DNA of 64,000 bases, taken from contig NZ_JALKAZ010000001.1 of assembly GCF_023016005.1 (NCBI RefSeq), forward strand, positions 744,001-808,000, given 5' to 3'. A model generated the notes under the pieces. That model had not been told where the DNA came from, ran no database searches, and worked only from the letters and a program-made list of their open reading frames with translations. The DNA comes from Erythrobacter sp. F6033 (GTDB taxonomy: Bacteria > Pseudomonadota > Alphaproteobacteria > Sphingomonadales > Sphingomonadaceae). Made by a program: the position numbers and the translations under genes. Below are positions 54,137 through 63,388 of this stretch, piece after piece; position 1 is the first letter of the stretch; each line of letters starts with the position of its first letter.

Positions 54137-54661
54137 TCAAACCTTCTTGATGCGTACGGCGCCCATAAAATCAGTCTTCCCAATAGGGACGCCCAGCATA
54201 CGGGCGATTCCATAAGCGGTGCTGGCGTGGAAATAAAAGTTCGGTTGGCTAAAGCTCAGCAGGAAATCCTCGACCGTGAAATCCATGCCGCGGTCCTTGA
54301 ATTCAAACCGCATATCGCGCCCGATCCAGCTTTCCATTTCTTCTTCGGTTAACTCACCGATCACGTCGCGTGCACTTTGCAGTTTGGCTCGCAGATCCTC
54401 GAACGTTGTTGGGGGTGGGTTCAGATCCGGGCTATAAATGCCTTCGCGCACGGCCAGGATCGACCCGGCTGTGTGTTCGGCCACGCACTTAACCTGATAG
54501 CAGAACGGCAGCATGTCATCGATCAGCTTGGCGCCGATCACCTCTGAGTGATCGCGGCCTTGATCTGCACACCATTGCTCAACTGTGTTCAAAAGGTGAT
54601 CTGCAGTGCCAAGCATTTGCAAAGCGCTGGGCACATAGGCGGCGTGCAGGGATAGCGGCAT
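54137..54661 (-). CDS. DUF1993 domain protein
   Basis: 174 aa, predicted four-helix bundle related to the DinB fold. Family signatures: LHAAYVPSALQMLGTADHLL, GAKLIDDMLPFCYQVKCVAEHT, FSQPNFYFHASTAYGIARMLG and near the end GKTDFMG. Function unknown. Couples to DUF481 gene. Confidence 0.88.
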   Translation of the reverse strand: MPLSLHAAYVPSALQMLGTADHLLNTVEQWCADQGRDHSEVIGAKLIDDMLPFCYQVKCVAEHTAGSILAVREGIYSPDLNPPPTTFEDLRAKLQSARDVIGELTEEEMESWIGRDMRFEFKDRGMDFTVEDFLLSFSQPNFYFHASTAYGIARMLGVPIGKTDFMGAVRIKKV

Positions 54662-54707
54662 CGGGTAAACTCCTGAAATCGGATGAGACTTGATCGCTTA
54701 TTAGCAA

Positions 54708-54737
54708 AAGGCCCGCCGATGGAAACCGGCGGGCCTT
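54708..54737 (-). terminator. Rho-independent terminator of gcrA
   Basis: AAGGCCCGCCG (54708-54718) and CGGCGGGCCTT (54727-54737) form an 11-bp perfect stem. On the minus strand it ends in TTTT and lies 25 nt past the gcrA stop. Confidence 0.85.
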
Positions 54738-54761
54738 GTAAAATCGTTTTGGTCGTATGCT

Positions 54762-55454
54762 TTAGCGGACCCGTGGGCCGCCAAATGGCAGAGGTGGTGG
54801 GGGTCGGCGGGCACCGCGCGGGAGCTGTGCCTGATAGGCGCGGCCGCAATGTTCGACGCAGTATGGGAAGCCAGGGTTCACCGGGGTCCCGCAAAAATGA
54901 AAGTCCGGTTCGCCGGGGTGGCCCATTGGCCAGCGGCAAACCTTGTCTGACAGATCGAGCAGACTCGTTTTGTCGGCAATCTCCGGGCTTGGTTTCGCCG
55001 GTACAAGACGGCGCGGCGGTGCTGGCGGGATCGGCGGTTGCTGATCGCCGGGTCCCTGACGCAGAAAGCCACCCGGGCCAACCGATACGATCTTTGGAAG
55101 ATCAGGGGTCGGGTTAGGGACGGGCTGTGAAGGCGAACCGTCGTTCTTTGCCGGTGAAGGTGCCGCTGCAGTGGCCGGAGCCGGTCTTGCAGGCGCAGCC
55201 TTTGCTGCCGGCTTCGCAGCAGGCTTTGCGGCCGCCTTCTTTGGCGCAGCAGCCTTAGGCGCGGCCTTCTTGGCCGCTTTCTTCTTCTCGTTGGCTTTCA
55301 CCGGGGAAGGGCGCGACTTCAGGCCCAAGCGGTGTGCTTTGCCGATCACAGCGTTGCGGCTAACGCCGCCGAGTTCTTCTGCGATCTGGCTGGCAGTGCT
55401 GCCGCCTTCCCACAACTTCTGGAGCGTTGCGATGCGCTCGTCAGTCCAGCTCAT
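54762..55454 (-). CDS. gcrA: GcrA cell cycle regulator
   Basis: Alphaproteobacterial transcription factor that works with sigma-70 and CcrM-methylated promoters, 230 aa. N-terminal HTH SWTDERIATLQKLWEGGSTA with GGVSRNAVIGKAHRLGL. Long Lys/Ala/Pro-rich linker (about residues 55-105). C-terminal Cys motif CRWPMGHPGEPDFHFCG...YCVEHC, the RNA-polymerase-binding part. Confidence 0.95.
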   Translation of the reverse strand: MSWTDERIATLQKLWEGGSTASQIAEELGGVSRNAVIGKAHRLGLKSRPSPVKANEKKKAAKKAAPKAAAPKKAAAKPAAKPAAKAAPARPAPATAAAPSPAKNDGSPSQPVPNPTPDLPKIVSVGPGGFLRQGPGDQQPPIPPAPPRRLVPAKPSPEIADKTSLLDLSDKVCRWPMGHPGEPDFHFCGTPVNPGFPYCVEHCGRAYQAQLPRGARRPPPPLPFGGPRVR

Positions 55455-55546
55455 AAATCTCTATTCCGTTCTCGTGTCTGTCAGCCACCGATTCTATCGA
55501 AGCGGTGTCTTGTCAGGTCATAGTCAAAGCCCTACTCGGCGAAGCC

Positions 55547-56446
55547 ATGCAAAAGCAAGCGTCTCACACCTCGTCAGAAGGCCCCGATCAGGACATCACC
55601 CCCGGTTCGAATACAACCGGCGGGAGCATCCGGTTTCCTGCCCGCGGCGAGCCAGTGATTACCGGCATCAATCGCGTTGGCTTGTTCGCCCTCTATATGA
55701 AGGAGGTAAGGCGGTTTCTCAAGGTGCAGACCCAAACGATTTGGGCTCCGGCTGTAACAACACTGCTGTTTTTGGTCATTTTCACCGTCGCTCTTGGCCG
55801 TGGAGGGCGTGAAGTGCTGGGTGTGCCGTTCGCCAGCTTTGTGGCTCCGGGCCTGATTGTGATGGGCATGATGCAAAATGCATTTGCGAATTCATCCTTC
55901 TCGCTGCTGTCCGGTAAGATCCAGGGCACCATCATTGATTTGTTGATGCCGCCGCTCTCGCCGGGTGAGTTGATGAGCGGAATTGTCATGGCCGCCATTA
56001 CCCGTGCGCTTGCCGTAGGCTGCACTGTCGCCCTTGCCATGGCGCTTTGGCCGGATGTCAGCCTTTCGATCGAGCATCTTTGGGCGGTTGTTTGGTTTGG
56101 CCTGATGGGTTCGGTAATGCTCGCGCTTCTCGGCCTTGCAACATCGATCTGGTCTGAAAAGTTCGATCACAACGCCGCGATTTCAAACTTTGTGATCGCG
56201 CCGCTTTCTCTGTTATCAGGCACGTTTTACGTGATCGACAACCTCGCACCGACATTTCAGGCGATCAGCCGAGCGAACCCGTTTTTCTACGTAATTTCGG
56301 GGTTTCGGTACGGTTTTCTAGGCGAAAGCGATATTGGAGATGGCAGTGCAGTCTTTGCGGCAGCCATCGGCATTGCCCTTTTCAATCTGGCGATGGCAAT
56401 TGCTGTCTATCTGGTGCTGCGTTCAGGTTGGAAACTGAAAAGCTAA
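55547..56446 (+). CDS. ABC-2 type transporter permease
   Basis: 299 aa from ATG 55547 (a GTG at 55505 is in frame). Cytosolic N-terminus of about 60 residues, then six spans with IWAPAVTTLLFLVIFTVALG, APGLIVMGMMQNAFANSSFS, DLLMPPLSPGELMSGIVMAA and SRANPFFYVISGFRYGFLG, typical of NodJ/DrrB-type exporters. No ATPase gene is adjacent; the ATPase must be elsewhere. Convergent with hspQ. Confidence 0.88.
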   Translation: MQKQASHTSSEGPDQDITPGSNTTGGSIRFPARGEPVITGINRVGLFALYMKEVRRFLKVQTQTIWAPAVTTLLFLVIFTVALGRGGREVLGVPFASFVAPGLIVMGMMQNAFANSSFSLLSGKIQGTIIDLLMPPLSPGELMSGIVMAAITRALAVGCTVALAMALWPDVSLSIEHLWAVVWFGLMGSVMLALLGLATSIWSEKFDHNAAISNFVIAPLSLLSGTFYVIDNLAPTFQAISRANPFFYVISGFRYGFLGESDIGDGSAVFAAAIGIALFNLAMAIAVYLVLRSGWKLKS

Positions 56447-56453
56447 CTCTCGA

Positions 56454-56834
56454 TCAATGCGTGAGTGATCTGCGCATCCGGTAGCGACCGTCTTTAAACT
56501 GTTCGAACAGCTGCGGCACGGTCGGGTGATCAACCGGCCCACCTTCCATGTCCGACAGCAGGTTTCCCTGACTGACATAGGCGACGTAGCTCTCATCCTC
56601 GTTTTCCGCGAGGAGATGATAGTATGGCTGATCACGGGCAGGGCGCATATCTTCCGGAATGGATTGATACCATTCCTCGCTATTGGCGAAGACCGGGTCG
56701 ATATCGAACACAACCCCGCGAAAATCGAAAATGCGGTGGCGCACAACCTCGCCAATCCCAAAACGGGTGCGAGTTTGGCGCGGCGCATTGATCGTACGAC
56801 CAGCTTGGGTGGAGAAGAACTCAGAACGTTCCAT
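56454..56834 (-). CDS. hspQ: Heat shock protein HspQ
   Basis: 126 aa from MERSEFFSTQ at 56834 (longer frames rejected). YccV/HspQ domain: FGIGEVVRHRIFDFRGVVFDIDP, EEWYQSIPEDMRPARDQPYYHLL, SYVAYVSQGNLL. In E. coli HspQ modulates Lon and DnaA stability; same role here is inference. Confidence 0.92.
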   Translation of the reverse strand: MERSEFFSTQAGRTINAPRQTRTRFGIGEVVRHRIFDFRGVVFDIDPVFANSEEWYQSIPEDMRPARDQPYYHLLAENEDESYVAYVSQGNLLSDMEGGPVDHPTVPQLFEQFKDGRYRMRRSLTH

Positions 56835-57058
56835 AGTCCCAAGAATATGGACCTTCGCATCCGCAAAACAAGCAGGCTTTCGGGCTCGCGCCAAGATATG
56901 CCCGATTTTTGTCTGCGAAGAGGCCTTGGCAAGGGGCACAAGCTGCGCTAACCGCCTCGCTCCCTTAAGCAGTGAATACAGCCCATCGACCGGGTACATG
57001 CTTGAAACAGGGACCGCTGATGGCCTGTCACTATGCTGTGACATGCACGCAGAAACAC

Positions 57059-57148
57059 GGAGAGATGCCGGAGTGGTCGAACGGGGTAGTCTCGAAAACT
57101 ACTGTGCCCTTACGGGTACCCAGGGTTCGAATCCCTGTCTCTCCGCCA
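57059..57148 (+). tRNA. tRNA-Ser, anticodon CGA
   Basis: 90 nt with CCA encoded. Acceptor GGAGAGA (57059-57065) pairs with TCTCTCC (57138-57144). Anticodon stem GTAGT/ACTAC with loop CTCGAAA gives CGA for UCG codons. The long variable arm (TGTGCCCTTACGGGTACC) is type II, as for serine. Its 3' end is 54 nt from the stop of the large accessory gene, at the left edge of an accessory region. Confidence 0.95.
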
Positions 57149-57202
57149 TTTCATGATCTGATCTGGGTATGAAAGATCGCCGATCTTATCAGTGTAGATC
57201 GC

Positions 57203-60200
57203 TCAATCGCGCCAAATCTCTATCTCGCCAGGCGTTAGACCCTCAGGATTGAGGGTCGTCACTTCGCCATCTGCCCAATGCACTTCGATGAGACTGATCG
57301 CGGCGGGGTTCCTAAGGCCGAAATGGGCGCCGATCGGGTCAAAAGACTGATAGCCACCGCTCGCTTTGATATCGCGCATCTGACAGCTTTTTGGCTCAAC
57401 CTTCGCAGCACCGCTGGTGCAAAGGTATACCGTGGCGCCTACGCCATAGCTGCTGCCCTTTTTATCCCGAAGCCTGACCCAGAGCGCCTTTCCTCTTGGG
57501 CGATCGTTGCGATGAACGATCATCCTCGAAGAACTGGCATCGCGGATTATGTCGATGTCATTGTCGCGATCAAAGTCGAAGAGCACGTAGCTGTAAGATG
57601 GGACGACGTCGTAGAGGCCGAACCTGTTGGTTGCGTCAGCGAACCGGCCTGAATTGTTGTGATACATCACATTTGTCGTCGATGTGCTGGCGGATAACCA
57701 CGAACCGGTGGTGACAAAAAGATCCTGCCACCCATCCTGATCAAGATCAGCGAAACGACTGTTCCATGTCCATCCGGGAGTATGCACATTTTGCGCCTGC
57801 GCAACGTCTTCAAACAGGCCTTCGGCTGTGGCTGTCATCAGGATGTTGCGGGCAGCGATCCCCGGTGCGTGAGTTTCAAGCAGTTTCTCGCTGGAAAGCA
57901 TCTCGCTTACCGGGAGACCATGGGAATCGCACCAGCTGAGAAACTGCGGGAGGCGTGCAAACGCAGCTTTGCATTTGCGGATTGCCGTCGCCGCGTCAAA
58001 ATCGCCGCGCGATCGTGACCCGTGCAGCAACATGAATTGATACTTCATTGCAAAGCAAAACGTTGTGTCGGTCAGCCTCTGTGTAATTCCGCAATCGTCA
58101 TGACCAATCACACCTTCACCGCCGCGAACCTGATCGACCGATTTCAGCTCAGCTGCACAGGCGCGGACTTGCGACAGATTCCAATCATTGTCGCGCCCGA
58201 ATTGTTGGCAAACCTCAAGAAGTTTGCCGTTTCCAATTCGGGTGTCGCGCGATGAGGTCGCCGGGTTCGATATCTGTCCGCCATAATAATCGCGGCGAAG
58301 ATCATTGTTGTAATCGCCAACATCGAAGCTCATCGATGTTCGCATAAAATAGGGGAAGGGCTGGTTTGACTTGGAAAAGGGTTCGGTTTTCCGACCGTTT
58401 GAAAATGAGATAAGTTGGTCTGTGAACGCGACATCATCACCTTTCAAAAGATCAAGCTGGCCGTCGCCATCAAAGTCGCTGACCAGAGTTGCCAGCGTTT
58501 GGCCCCCGCTTCCAGCGAGATCCGCGATGGAAAATATGCGCTCGCCTTCGTTCCATGCAATCTGGTTGGCGGAAACGTCGGCGATGTAACGTGACCATCC
58601 CTCGCGTCCCGATCCATGGGCCCATCTGCCAAGAATAATGTCGAGATCCCCATCAGCATCCATATCTGCAAAAGAAAACGACATTACGAGACCATACGGA
58701 TCGATTGCGAAGCGGATTTGGTTCTGAACATCGAACGAGCCGTTTTCATTGAAGAAAACGAAAACGCCGTCGCCTTTGGTCGAGACGACCAAATCAAGCT
58801 GCATGTCATTATCGAGATCGGCGAGCGCTACGTTCAGGACTTCCGAAGCCATGACGCCGCCGAGCTCCACATCTTGACGTTGGAAACGGCCTCCAATGTT
58901 GGCGTAGATTGACAGCCCGGTCGTCCCGGTTGGACGACGGGTCACAACATCAATCCACCCGTCTCCATGGATGTCGCCCGCAGCGATCCCTCCCAGCAGT
59001 ATCTCCGGCGCGAGTTCACGCAGCGGGGTGTTCACCCCGAGCTCTTCCAGTCCAATGTTTTGGCCGGATACCCTTGTGAAAACCTCGCCGGAATCATTTT
59101 CTGGAATCGTGTTGAGACGTCCATCACTGGCTGCGTCCGGCGTTTCGATCCCATATACCTTGATTGCACTGGATCGGTCGGTGGTTGCTCGCAAATCCAG
59201 CAGGCGACGATTGACCTGCTGAGCTTCGATCAGTGGAGCGATAGCTTCAATTGACGGAGCATCAGGCAGGCTTGGCACCGGAGCAAGGATAGGCTTCGGG
59301 GCAGCCAGCAGATAGTTTTCGGTGCGTTCGAAATCATATGCTTGCTCATACTTTGCGGTGGCTTTCGCGATGACTCCGCCAACCACAGCAAGAGCGATTG
59401 TGGCAACGAATATCGTTGCTGCCGTCTTCATGGAAACAGCGCGCCAAAGCACCAAGAACGCGTAGATGCTAAACGTACCAAGCGCGATTACGAGCACCGT
59501 CGCGTATTCCGTGCTTAATCCAATCCCAAGCAAGACCGCTGTCAGGATAACATCCAGAGCGATAGGGGCAGGCGCAAAGGTGGCGAAAATTGCCAATACG
59601 ATCATCGCCAGCAGAATCATCACGACACCGCTAGTCGGAAGGCTGGATGCGAGCGCTCCAGTGTCTAGGCCAGTTGCAATCGCTGCTGCTAGCAATGCGG
59701 CAAGAAACATCATCGGAACCGTGATGATGCCAATGAAAAACAGGTTGCGGCCGAAAGCGCGCGCATACCAAAGCAGCGCTTCAGTCACACTTTGTGCACC
59801 AGCATCCAATTGCTGCGGTGTGAGGGCTTTGGCAATCCAACCCGAAAGGCCGCGCGCTTCGGATACTTTGGCGAGGTTCGCGATGTTGTCGCCGCTCGCT
59901 GCGGTTTCATCCTTGAGCCAGTACCTGCAGAGAAGCGGTACAATAAGCAGGATCATGGTGAGGGACAGCAACAGTTTTGTCGCCGCCACATGCATCGGCA
60001 ACAAGGCAAAACTCATTCCCACAACGATCACGTTTAGGGTCGGTGATGCAATCAACGCCGCAAGAGTGGTCTCAAGCCGCATTCGCCCGACATGTAGTCC
60101 CAATGCAATCGGCGCTGCGCAATTCACGCACACACCTAGCGGTGCACCGATCGCAGCGCCCAGCGCAGCATTGGCGAAGCCATTTTTGAACGAGCGGCGC

Positions 60201-60529
60201 TTAACAACGGAAAGCAGCGTGAGCAGCGCAGCCCCGAACAGGACGCCGAAAGTCATCCCCTTCCAATTCGTAACGATCCAGTTCGCCACGTTGGCGGTGA
60301 ATTCCCACCAAACAGGGCTATTCGGAAAGATATCGAGGACAATGTCGAACGCGAGCCCAGACATCGGCGTGTCACCGCCCATGAGCGCCTTTTCATTGAG
60401 GGCAGGGTAGCGAGATCCGGTCCAAAAAATGGCGACCAAAACGGCCATCACCAAGCCGCTTAGAATGAGGCGTCCGTTGCGTTCGAGAAAGGTATGTCCA
60501 AAACGCTGGGCAAACGCGGGCCCCGTCAT
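57203..60529 (-). CDS. Permease-beta-propeller-ASPIC/UnbV fusion protein
   Basis: 1108 aa. Residues about 1-360 are a polytopic permease of the ArsP/DUF318 type, with GVCVNCAAPIALGLHVGRMR (two Cys, CxxC) near residue 133. A further span near 365-385 leads to a periplasmic part of about 720 residues. That has at least six FG-GAP/VCBS calcium-type repeats (DIHGDGWIDVV, DLDNDMQLDLVV, DMDADGDLDIIL, DFDGDGQLDLLK, DLDQDGWQDLF, DFDRDNDIDII). A Cys-rich helical insert sits near 765-890, and a C-terminal ASPIC/UnbV domain (GKALWVRLRDKKGSSYGVG...EVHWADGEVTTL). GAGGAACG precedes the ATG. It follows the putative precursor peptide gene on the same strand. Substrate and function unknown. Confidence 0.85.
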   Translation of the reverse strand: MTGPAFAQRFGHTFLERNGRLILSGLVMAVLVAIFWTGSRYPALNEKALMGGDTPMSGLAFDIVLDIFPNSPVWWEFTANVANWIVTNWKGMTFGVLFGAALLTLLSVVKRRSFKNGFANAALGAAIGAPLGVCVNCAAPIALGLHVGRMRLETTLAALIASPTLNVIVVGMSFALLPMHVAATKLLLSLTMILLIVPLLCRYWLKDETAASGDNIANLAKVSEARGLSGWIAKALTPQQLDAGAQSVTEALLWYARAFGRNLFFIGIITVPMMFLAALLAAAIATGLDTGALASSLPTSGVVMILLAMIVLAIFATFAPAPIALDVILTAVLLGIGLSTEYATVLVIALGTFSIYAFLVLWRAVSMKTAATIFVATIALAVVGGVIAKATAKYEQAYDFERTENYLLAAPKPILAPVPSLPDAPSIEAIAPLIEAQQVNRRLLDLRATTDRSSAIKVYGIETPDAASDGRLNTIPENDSGEVFTRVSGQNIGLEELGVNTPLRELAPEILLGGIAAGDIHGDGWIDVVTRRPTGTTGLSIYANIGGRFQRQDVELGGVMASEVLNVALADLDNDMQLDLVVSTKGDGVFVFFNENGSFDVQNQIRFAIDPYGLVMSFSFADMDADGDLDIILGRWAHGSGREGWSRYIADVSANQIAWNEGERIFSIADLAGSGGQTLATLVSDFDGDGQLDLLKGDDVAFTDQLISFSNGRKTEPFSKSNQPFPYFMRTSMSFDVGDYNNDLRRDYYGGQISNPATSSRDTRIGNGKLLEVCQQFGRDNDWNLSQVRACAAELKSVDQVRGGEGVIGHDDCGITQRLTDTTFCFAMKYQFMLLHGSRSRGDFDAATAIRKCKAAFARLPQFLSWCDSHGLPVSEMLSSEKLLETHAPGIAARNILMTATAEGLFEDVAQAQNVHTPGWTWNSRFADLDQDGWQDLFVTTGSWLSASTSTTNVMYHNNSGRFADATNRFGLYDVVPSYSYVLFDFDRDNDIDIIRDASSSRMIVHRNDRPRGKALWVRLRDKKGSSYGVGATVYLCTSGAAKVEPKSCQMRDIKASGGYQSFDPIGAHFGLRNPAAISLIEVHWADGEVTTLNPEGLTPGEIEIWRD

Positions 60530-60776
60530 TGCTGCGTTCCTCGAAGATCAATCATCTACAGCCCACTGAACCCCATGACCTCGCGCCCAACAAGATCGGA
60601 ATAGACCGAATGGACGGAAAGGTCGATTTTTGATGCAAGTTAGGCGTCAGTAGCGGTCTACAACGCGCATAAATACAGTCCGACCGCAGAGCAGTCCGAT
60701 CCATTCATTCAAAAGTGTACAGAAAGCAGGATATGCAAAAGACTTAAAATCTCTCGCGCAATCCTTCCCCTAGAGG
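60530..60776 (-). other. Gap between precursor peptide and fusion-protein gene
   Basis: 247 nt without a convincing gene. It has no clear terminator, so the peptide and the 1108-residue protein may share a transcript. The stretch is AT-richer than the surroundings. Confidence 0.4.
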
Positions 60777-60926
60777 TTAGCTAAGAGAAGTGCTGGCGCC
60801 GCCAGCGCCATCAACGCCGGGAGCGAAGCCGTTTTCGATATCAGAAAGGTTAGAATCGAGCTCGACCAATTGTGGTTTTGACCATTCCGCTTTTTTTACA
60901 GACACTTCGTTATTATGGTTAGGCAT
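60777..60926 (-). CDS. Putative RiPP precursor peptide (lasso-type)
   Basis: 49 aa from ATG 60926, with strong ribosome site GGGGGAATTACT; too short to appear in routine calling. The leader has the pattern W15-S-K-P18-Q-L20-V-E-L-D, matching the Y/W..P.L..L recognition motif of lasso leaders. The C-terminal part is GFAPGVDGAGGASTSLS. G33 and D39 could close a 7-residue ring. The Thr usual at -2 of the cleavage site is not present (Glu31 there), so the exact core and modification are uncertain. Divergent from an asparagine-synthetase-like gene. Confidence 0.6.
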   Translation of the reverse strand: MPNHNNEVSVKKAEWSKPQLVELDSNLSDIENGFAPGVDGAGGASTSLS

Positions 60927-61043
60927 AGTAATTCCCCCAAGAGTAGTGCACTTATCACGCGTCTATCATGGCGAATTTTTCAATGCAATTATATAGGCGG
61001 CGGAAGCCAACTTAGGTTGCCGTCAAGAAGCGAGGGGGAGTAT

Positions 61044-63026
61044 TTGGCAAGTTTCGCAGTGATACTCCGAAAGAGCAATCGACCGCTGACTGGCGATCTT
61101 ACGGAACGTATGCGCTCCGTCCTCGGCGTTTTCGGCCCGGACAAAGACGGTGTGGTGAGCCGTGGCCCGATCCAGATGATTTGGACGCAGGATGTGGGTT
61201 TTACGCCCCAAGATCGTTGGGAAGAACAACCCGTGGTCAGTCATGATCGCTGGCACTTGTTGTTCGTCGGCTTTTTGATGCACCGAGAAGAGCTCGCCGA
61301 TAAAGTCGGTCTCGAACGCGCCGAACTCACGAACATCCCGGACAGCAAGCTGGTCATGATGGCTTGGGAAAAATGGGGCGAGACGTGTCACGACCATTTG
61401 TACGGTGCTTACAGTTTCGTAGTGTGTGACATTGCCAATCACACGATCATAGCCAAGCGCGGCAGTGAAGTTAGCGCCAGCATCTACTATCATGAAGACG
61501 ATGACCGCTTGATTTTGACGACATCGACTAAGGCAATTTTTTGCGATGAAACTGTCGAAAGGAAAGTCGACGAAAGCCGGATCGCTGACGCTCTGGTACT
61601 GAACTTCGAAAACCGAACTCAATCGTACTTCGCTGGCATTTCTATTTTGCCTTCCGGCCATTCCATGCGCGCTAACCCACACGGGCTGCGAGTGGAACGG
61701 ACGTCATACTTGGACCGAACACCCGATGTCCGCTTTGCCAATGATGACGACTATGTCGAGGCTGCTGGCGAGCTTTTGAGCCGAGCGGTGTCGTCTTCGA
61801 TGCGCTCTCTAAAGCCTCCTGCATTGATGCTGAGTTCGGGATTGGATTCCGCGTCAGTGGCTGCAGTCATGATTGAACACATGGCTGGTTCAAATGCGAC
61901 TAGTGACGAACGGTTGAAGGCGTTTACTCATGTACCAGCAGGCTATTGGGATGGCTCTGTCAGGAACGGTTGGGCGGGGGATGAAAGCGGTCCTGTGAAG
62001 GCGATGGCTGCTCTCTATCCGCAGTTGGACGTCGAGTTTGTCGGATCGGAATTGCTGCCGTTCGATCATGGACTGGATCTGGTACAGTCTTATGCGGACA
62101 TGCCGCTTCGTGGCTTGGCCAATCTGTACTGGGGTAGGGAGATCGATCACAAGTGCCTCCAATCAGGTCGCAACGTGATGCTCACCGGTTCAAGTGGAAA
62201 TGCGACGCTGAGTTTCGCGATGAAATCGATGATTTTCGGGAAGCTTTTTCGGAAGGGACAGTGGCTTCGACTCCTGAAAGAGCATCACCTTTCTTATCAT
62301 GGCAATGTCCCGGGACCCTTTTCCTATCTCAAGCGATTGACACGCCAGGCCATTTTGCCAAACGCGCCAGATTCACTGTTCGGTCTCTATGCACGCCATA
62401 GAGCGCCGGACAAAGGCAAGGGCTTCCACGCTTTCTCTGCAATCAATCCCGACTATGCGGAAGAGATGGGGGTACGGGAAAGAATGGCAGAATTTGGTTG
62501 GGATGACGGCTACCGGCTCCCAAAAGACCGGAAAGAAATGATGCGCATTATGGCGGAGCGTGGAGGCCGTGAAGAGGCGTCTGCACTGGTTGAGCCCTAC
62601 AAAGCAGCAGCCGGAACGGTGACGAGAGACCCGCTTGGTGATCGCAAGATTGTCGAATTTTGCTATGCGATCCCGGATGATCAGTTTTGCAAAGACGGCA
62701 CCGATCGCAGGCTGATCAAGCGCATGATGGCGGACAAACTTCCGTCCGAGGTTTTGAACGCACCGCGCGGTGAGCAGTCAGCTGATTGGCACGGCAGGAT
62801 GGGCCTGGACATCGAACGGATCGACTCTGAACTGGATCGGCTTTCCGATGATCCCATGATGGCCAAACGGCTTGATCTAAAGCGGCTCAGGAAGCTTACG
62901 AAAAACTGGCCAGAGAAAACTCCGGTCTCGCAATCTGAATTCTCCGAACACCTGATTGCGCGATATGCCATCGGTCGCGCGATTTCCGTAGCGCGTTTCA
63001 TAAATCAGGTGGAGGGCAAGAACTAG
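61044..63026 (+). CDS. Asparagine-synthetase-like protein, probable lasso cyclase
   Basis: 660 aa from TTG 61044 with GAGGGGGAG just upstream; the ORF is open further 5' but unlikely coding. The N-terminal glutaminase-like domain lacks the catalytic Cys2. The synthetase domain has the PP-loop LMLSSGLDSASVAAVM (about residue 265) and DPLGDRKIVEFCYAIPD typical of AsnB homologues. Lasso cyclases (McjC/LasC) have this architecture and adenylate an Asp/Glu side chain. Next to a candidate precursor and a nucleotidyltransferase, this role is likely but not proven. Confidence 0.8.
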   Translation: MASFAVILRKSNRPLTGDLTERMRSVLGVFGPDKDGVVSRGPIQMIWTQDVGFTPQDRWEEQPVVSHDRWHLLFVGFLMHREELADKVGLERAELTNIPDSKLVMMAWEKWGETCHDHLYGAYSFVVCDIANHTIIAKRGSEVSASIYYHEDDDRLILTTSTKAIFCDETVERKVDESRIADALVLNFENRTQSYFAGISILPSGHSMRANPHGLRVERTSYLDRTPDVRFANDDDYVEAAGELLSRAVSSSMRSLKPPALMLSSGLDSASVAAVMIEHMAGSNATSDERLKAFTHVPAGYWDGSVRNGWAGDESGPVKAMAALYPQLDVEFVGSELLPFDHGLDLVQSYADMPLRGLANLYWGREIDHKCLQSGRNVMLTGSSGNATLSFAMKSMIFGKLFRKGQWLRLLKEHHLSYHGNVPGPFSYLKRLTRQAILPNAPDSLFGLYARHRAPDKGKGFHAFSAINPDYAEEMGVRERMAEFGWDDGYRLPKDRKEMMRIMAERGGREEASALVEPYKAAAGTVTRDPLGDRKIVEFCYAIPDDQFCKDGTDRRLIKRMMADKLPSEVLNAPRGEQSADWHGRMGLDIERIDSELDRLSDDPMMAKRLDLKRLRKLTKNWPEKTPVSQSEFSEHLIARYAIGRAISVARFINQVEGKN

Positions 63027-63132
63027 CCCGTCACCAGCGCTTTGAAATGACGTGAGTCCACGGTCTGAGCTTGATGCCACCTGCGGCCTATAAGCTCTCG
63101 CGCGGTATCAAAAAAGTGTCCAAGTTTTCACA

Positions 63133-63337
63133 TTGCAGTTGTTCGAAATCCTTATTGGAATCCACGTTGTGGCGGGGTCGGTAGGTCTGCTCGCGTTTTG
63201 GTTGCCAATTCTGACCGGCAAAGGCTCGCGGCCCCACCGTAAATGGGGTCGGATTAGTCCGCTGGGCACCTGAAGAGGTTTTCTACCCTCTCGTTTGGGC
63301 TGGTCCAAGCGTGATCGGCGTCGGGTTGATAATCTAA
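63133..63337 (+). pseudogene. Remnant of a DUF2306-like membrane protein
   Basis: The frame from TTG 63133 gives 46 codons: FEILIGIHVVAGSVGLLAFW then LTGKGSRPHRKWGRI, the start of the DUF2306 family, ending at TGA 63271. The next frame (63272-63337) continues EEVFYPLVWAGPSVIGVG before a stop. The intact proteins are about 150-220 aa, so this looks deleted and frameshifted. It fills most of the 362-nt gap between the cyclase and the next gene; the remainder shows nothing. Confidence 0.35.
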
Positions 63338-63388
63338 TTCACGATTTTGACACAGCCTAAGGATCGTCCCGCTACATCGAACTAGGCA

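Noticed and set aside
60790..60996. Plus-strand 68-codon frame opposite the precursor peptide
   Set aside because: No ribosome site and Pro/Ser-rich shadow; the minus strand has a strong ribosome site and a motif-bearing peptide.
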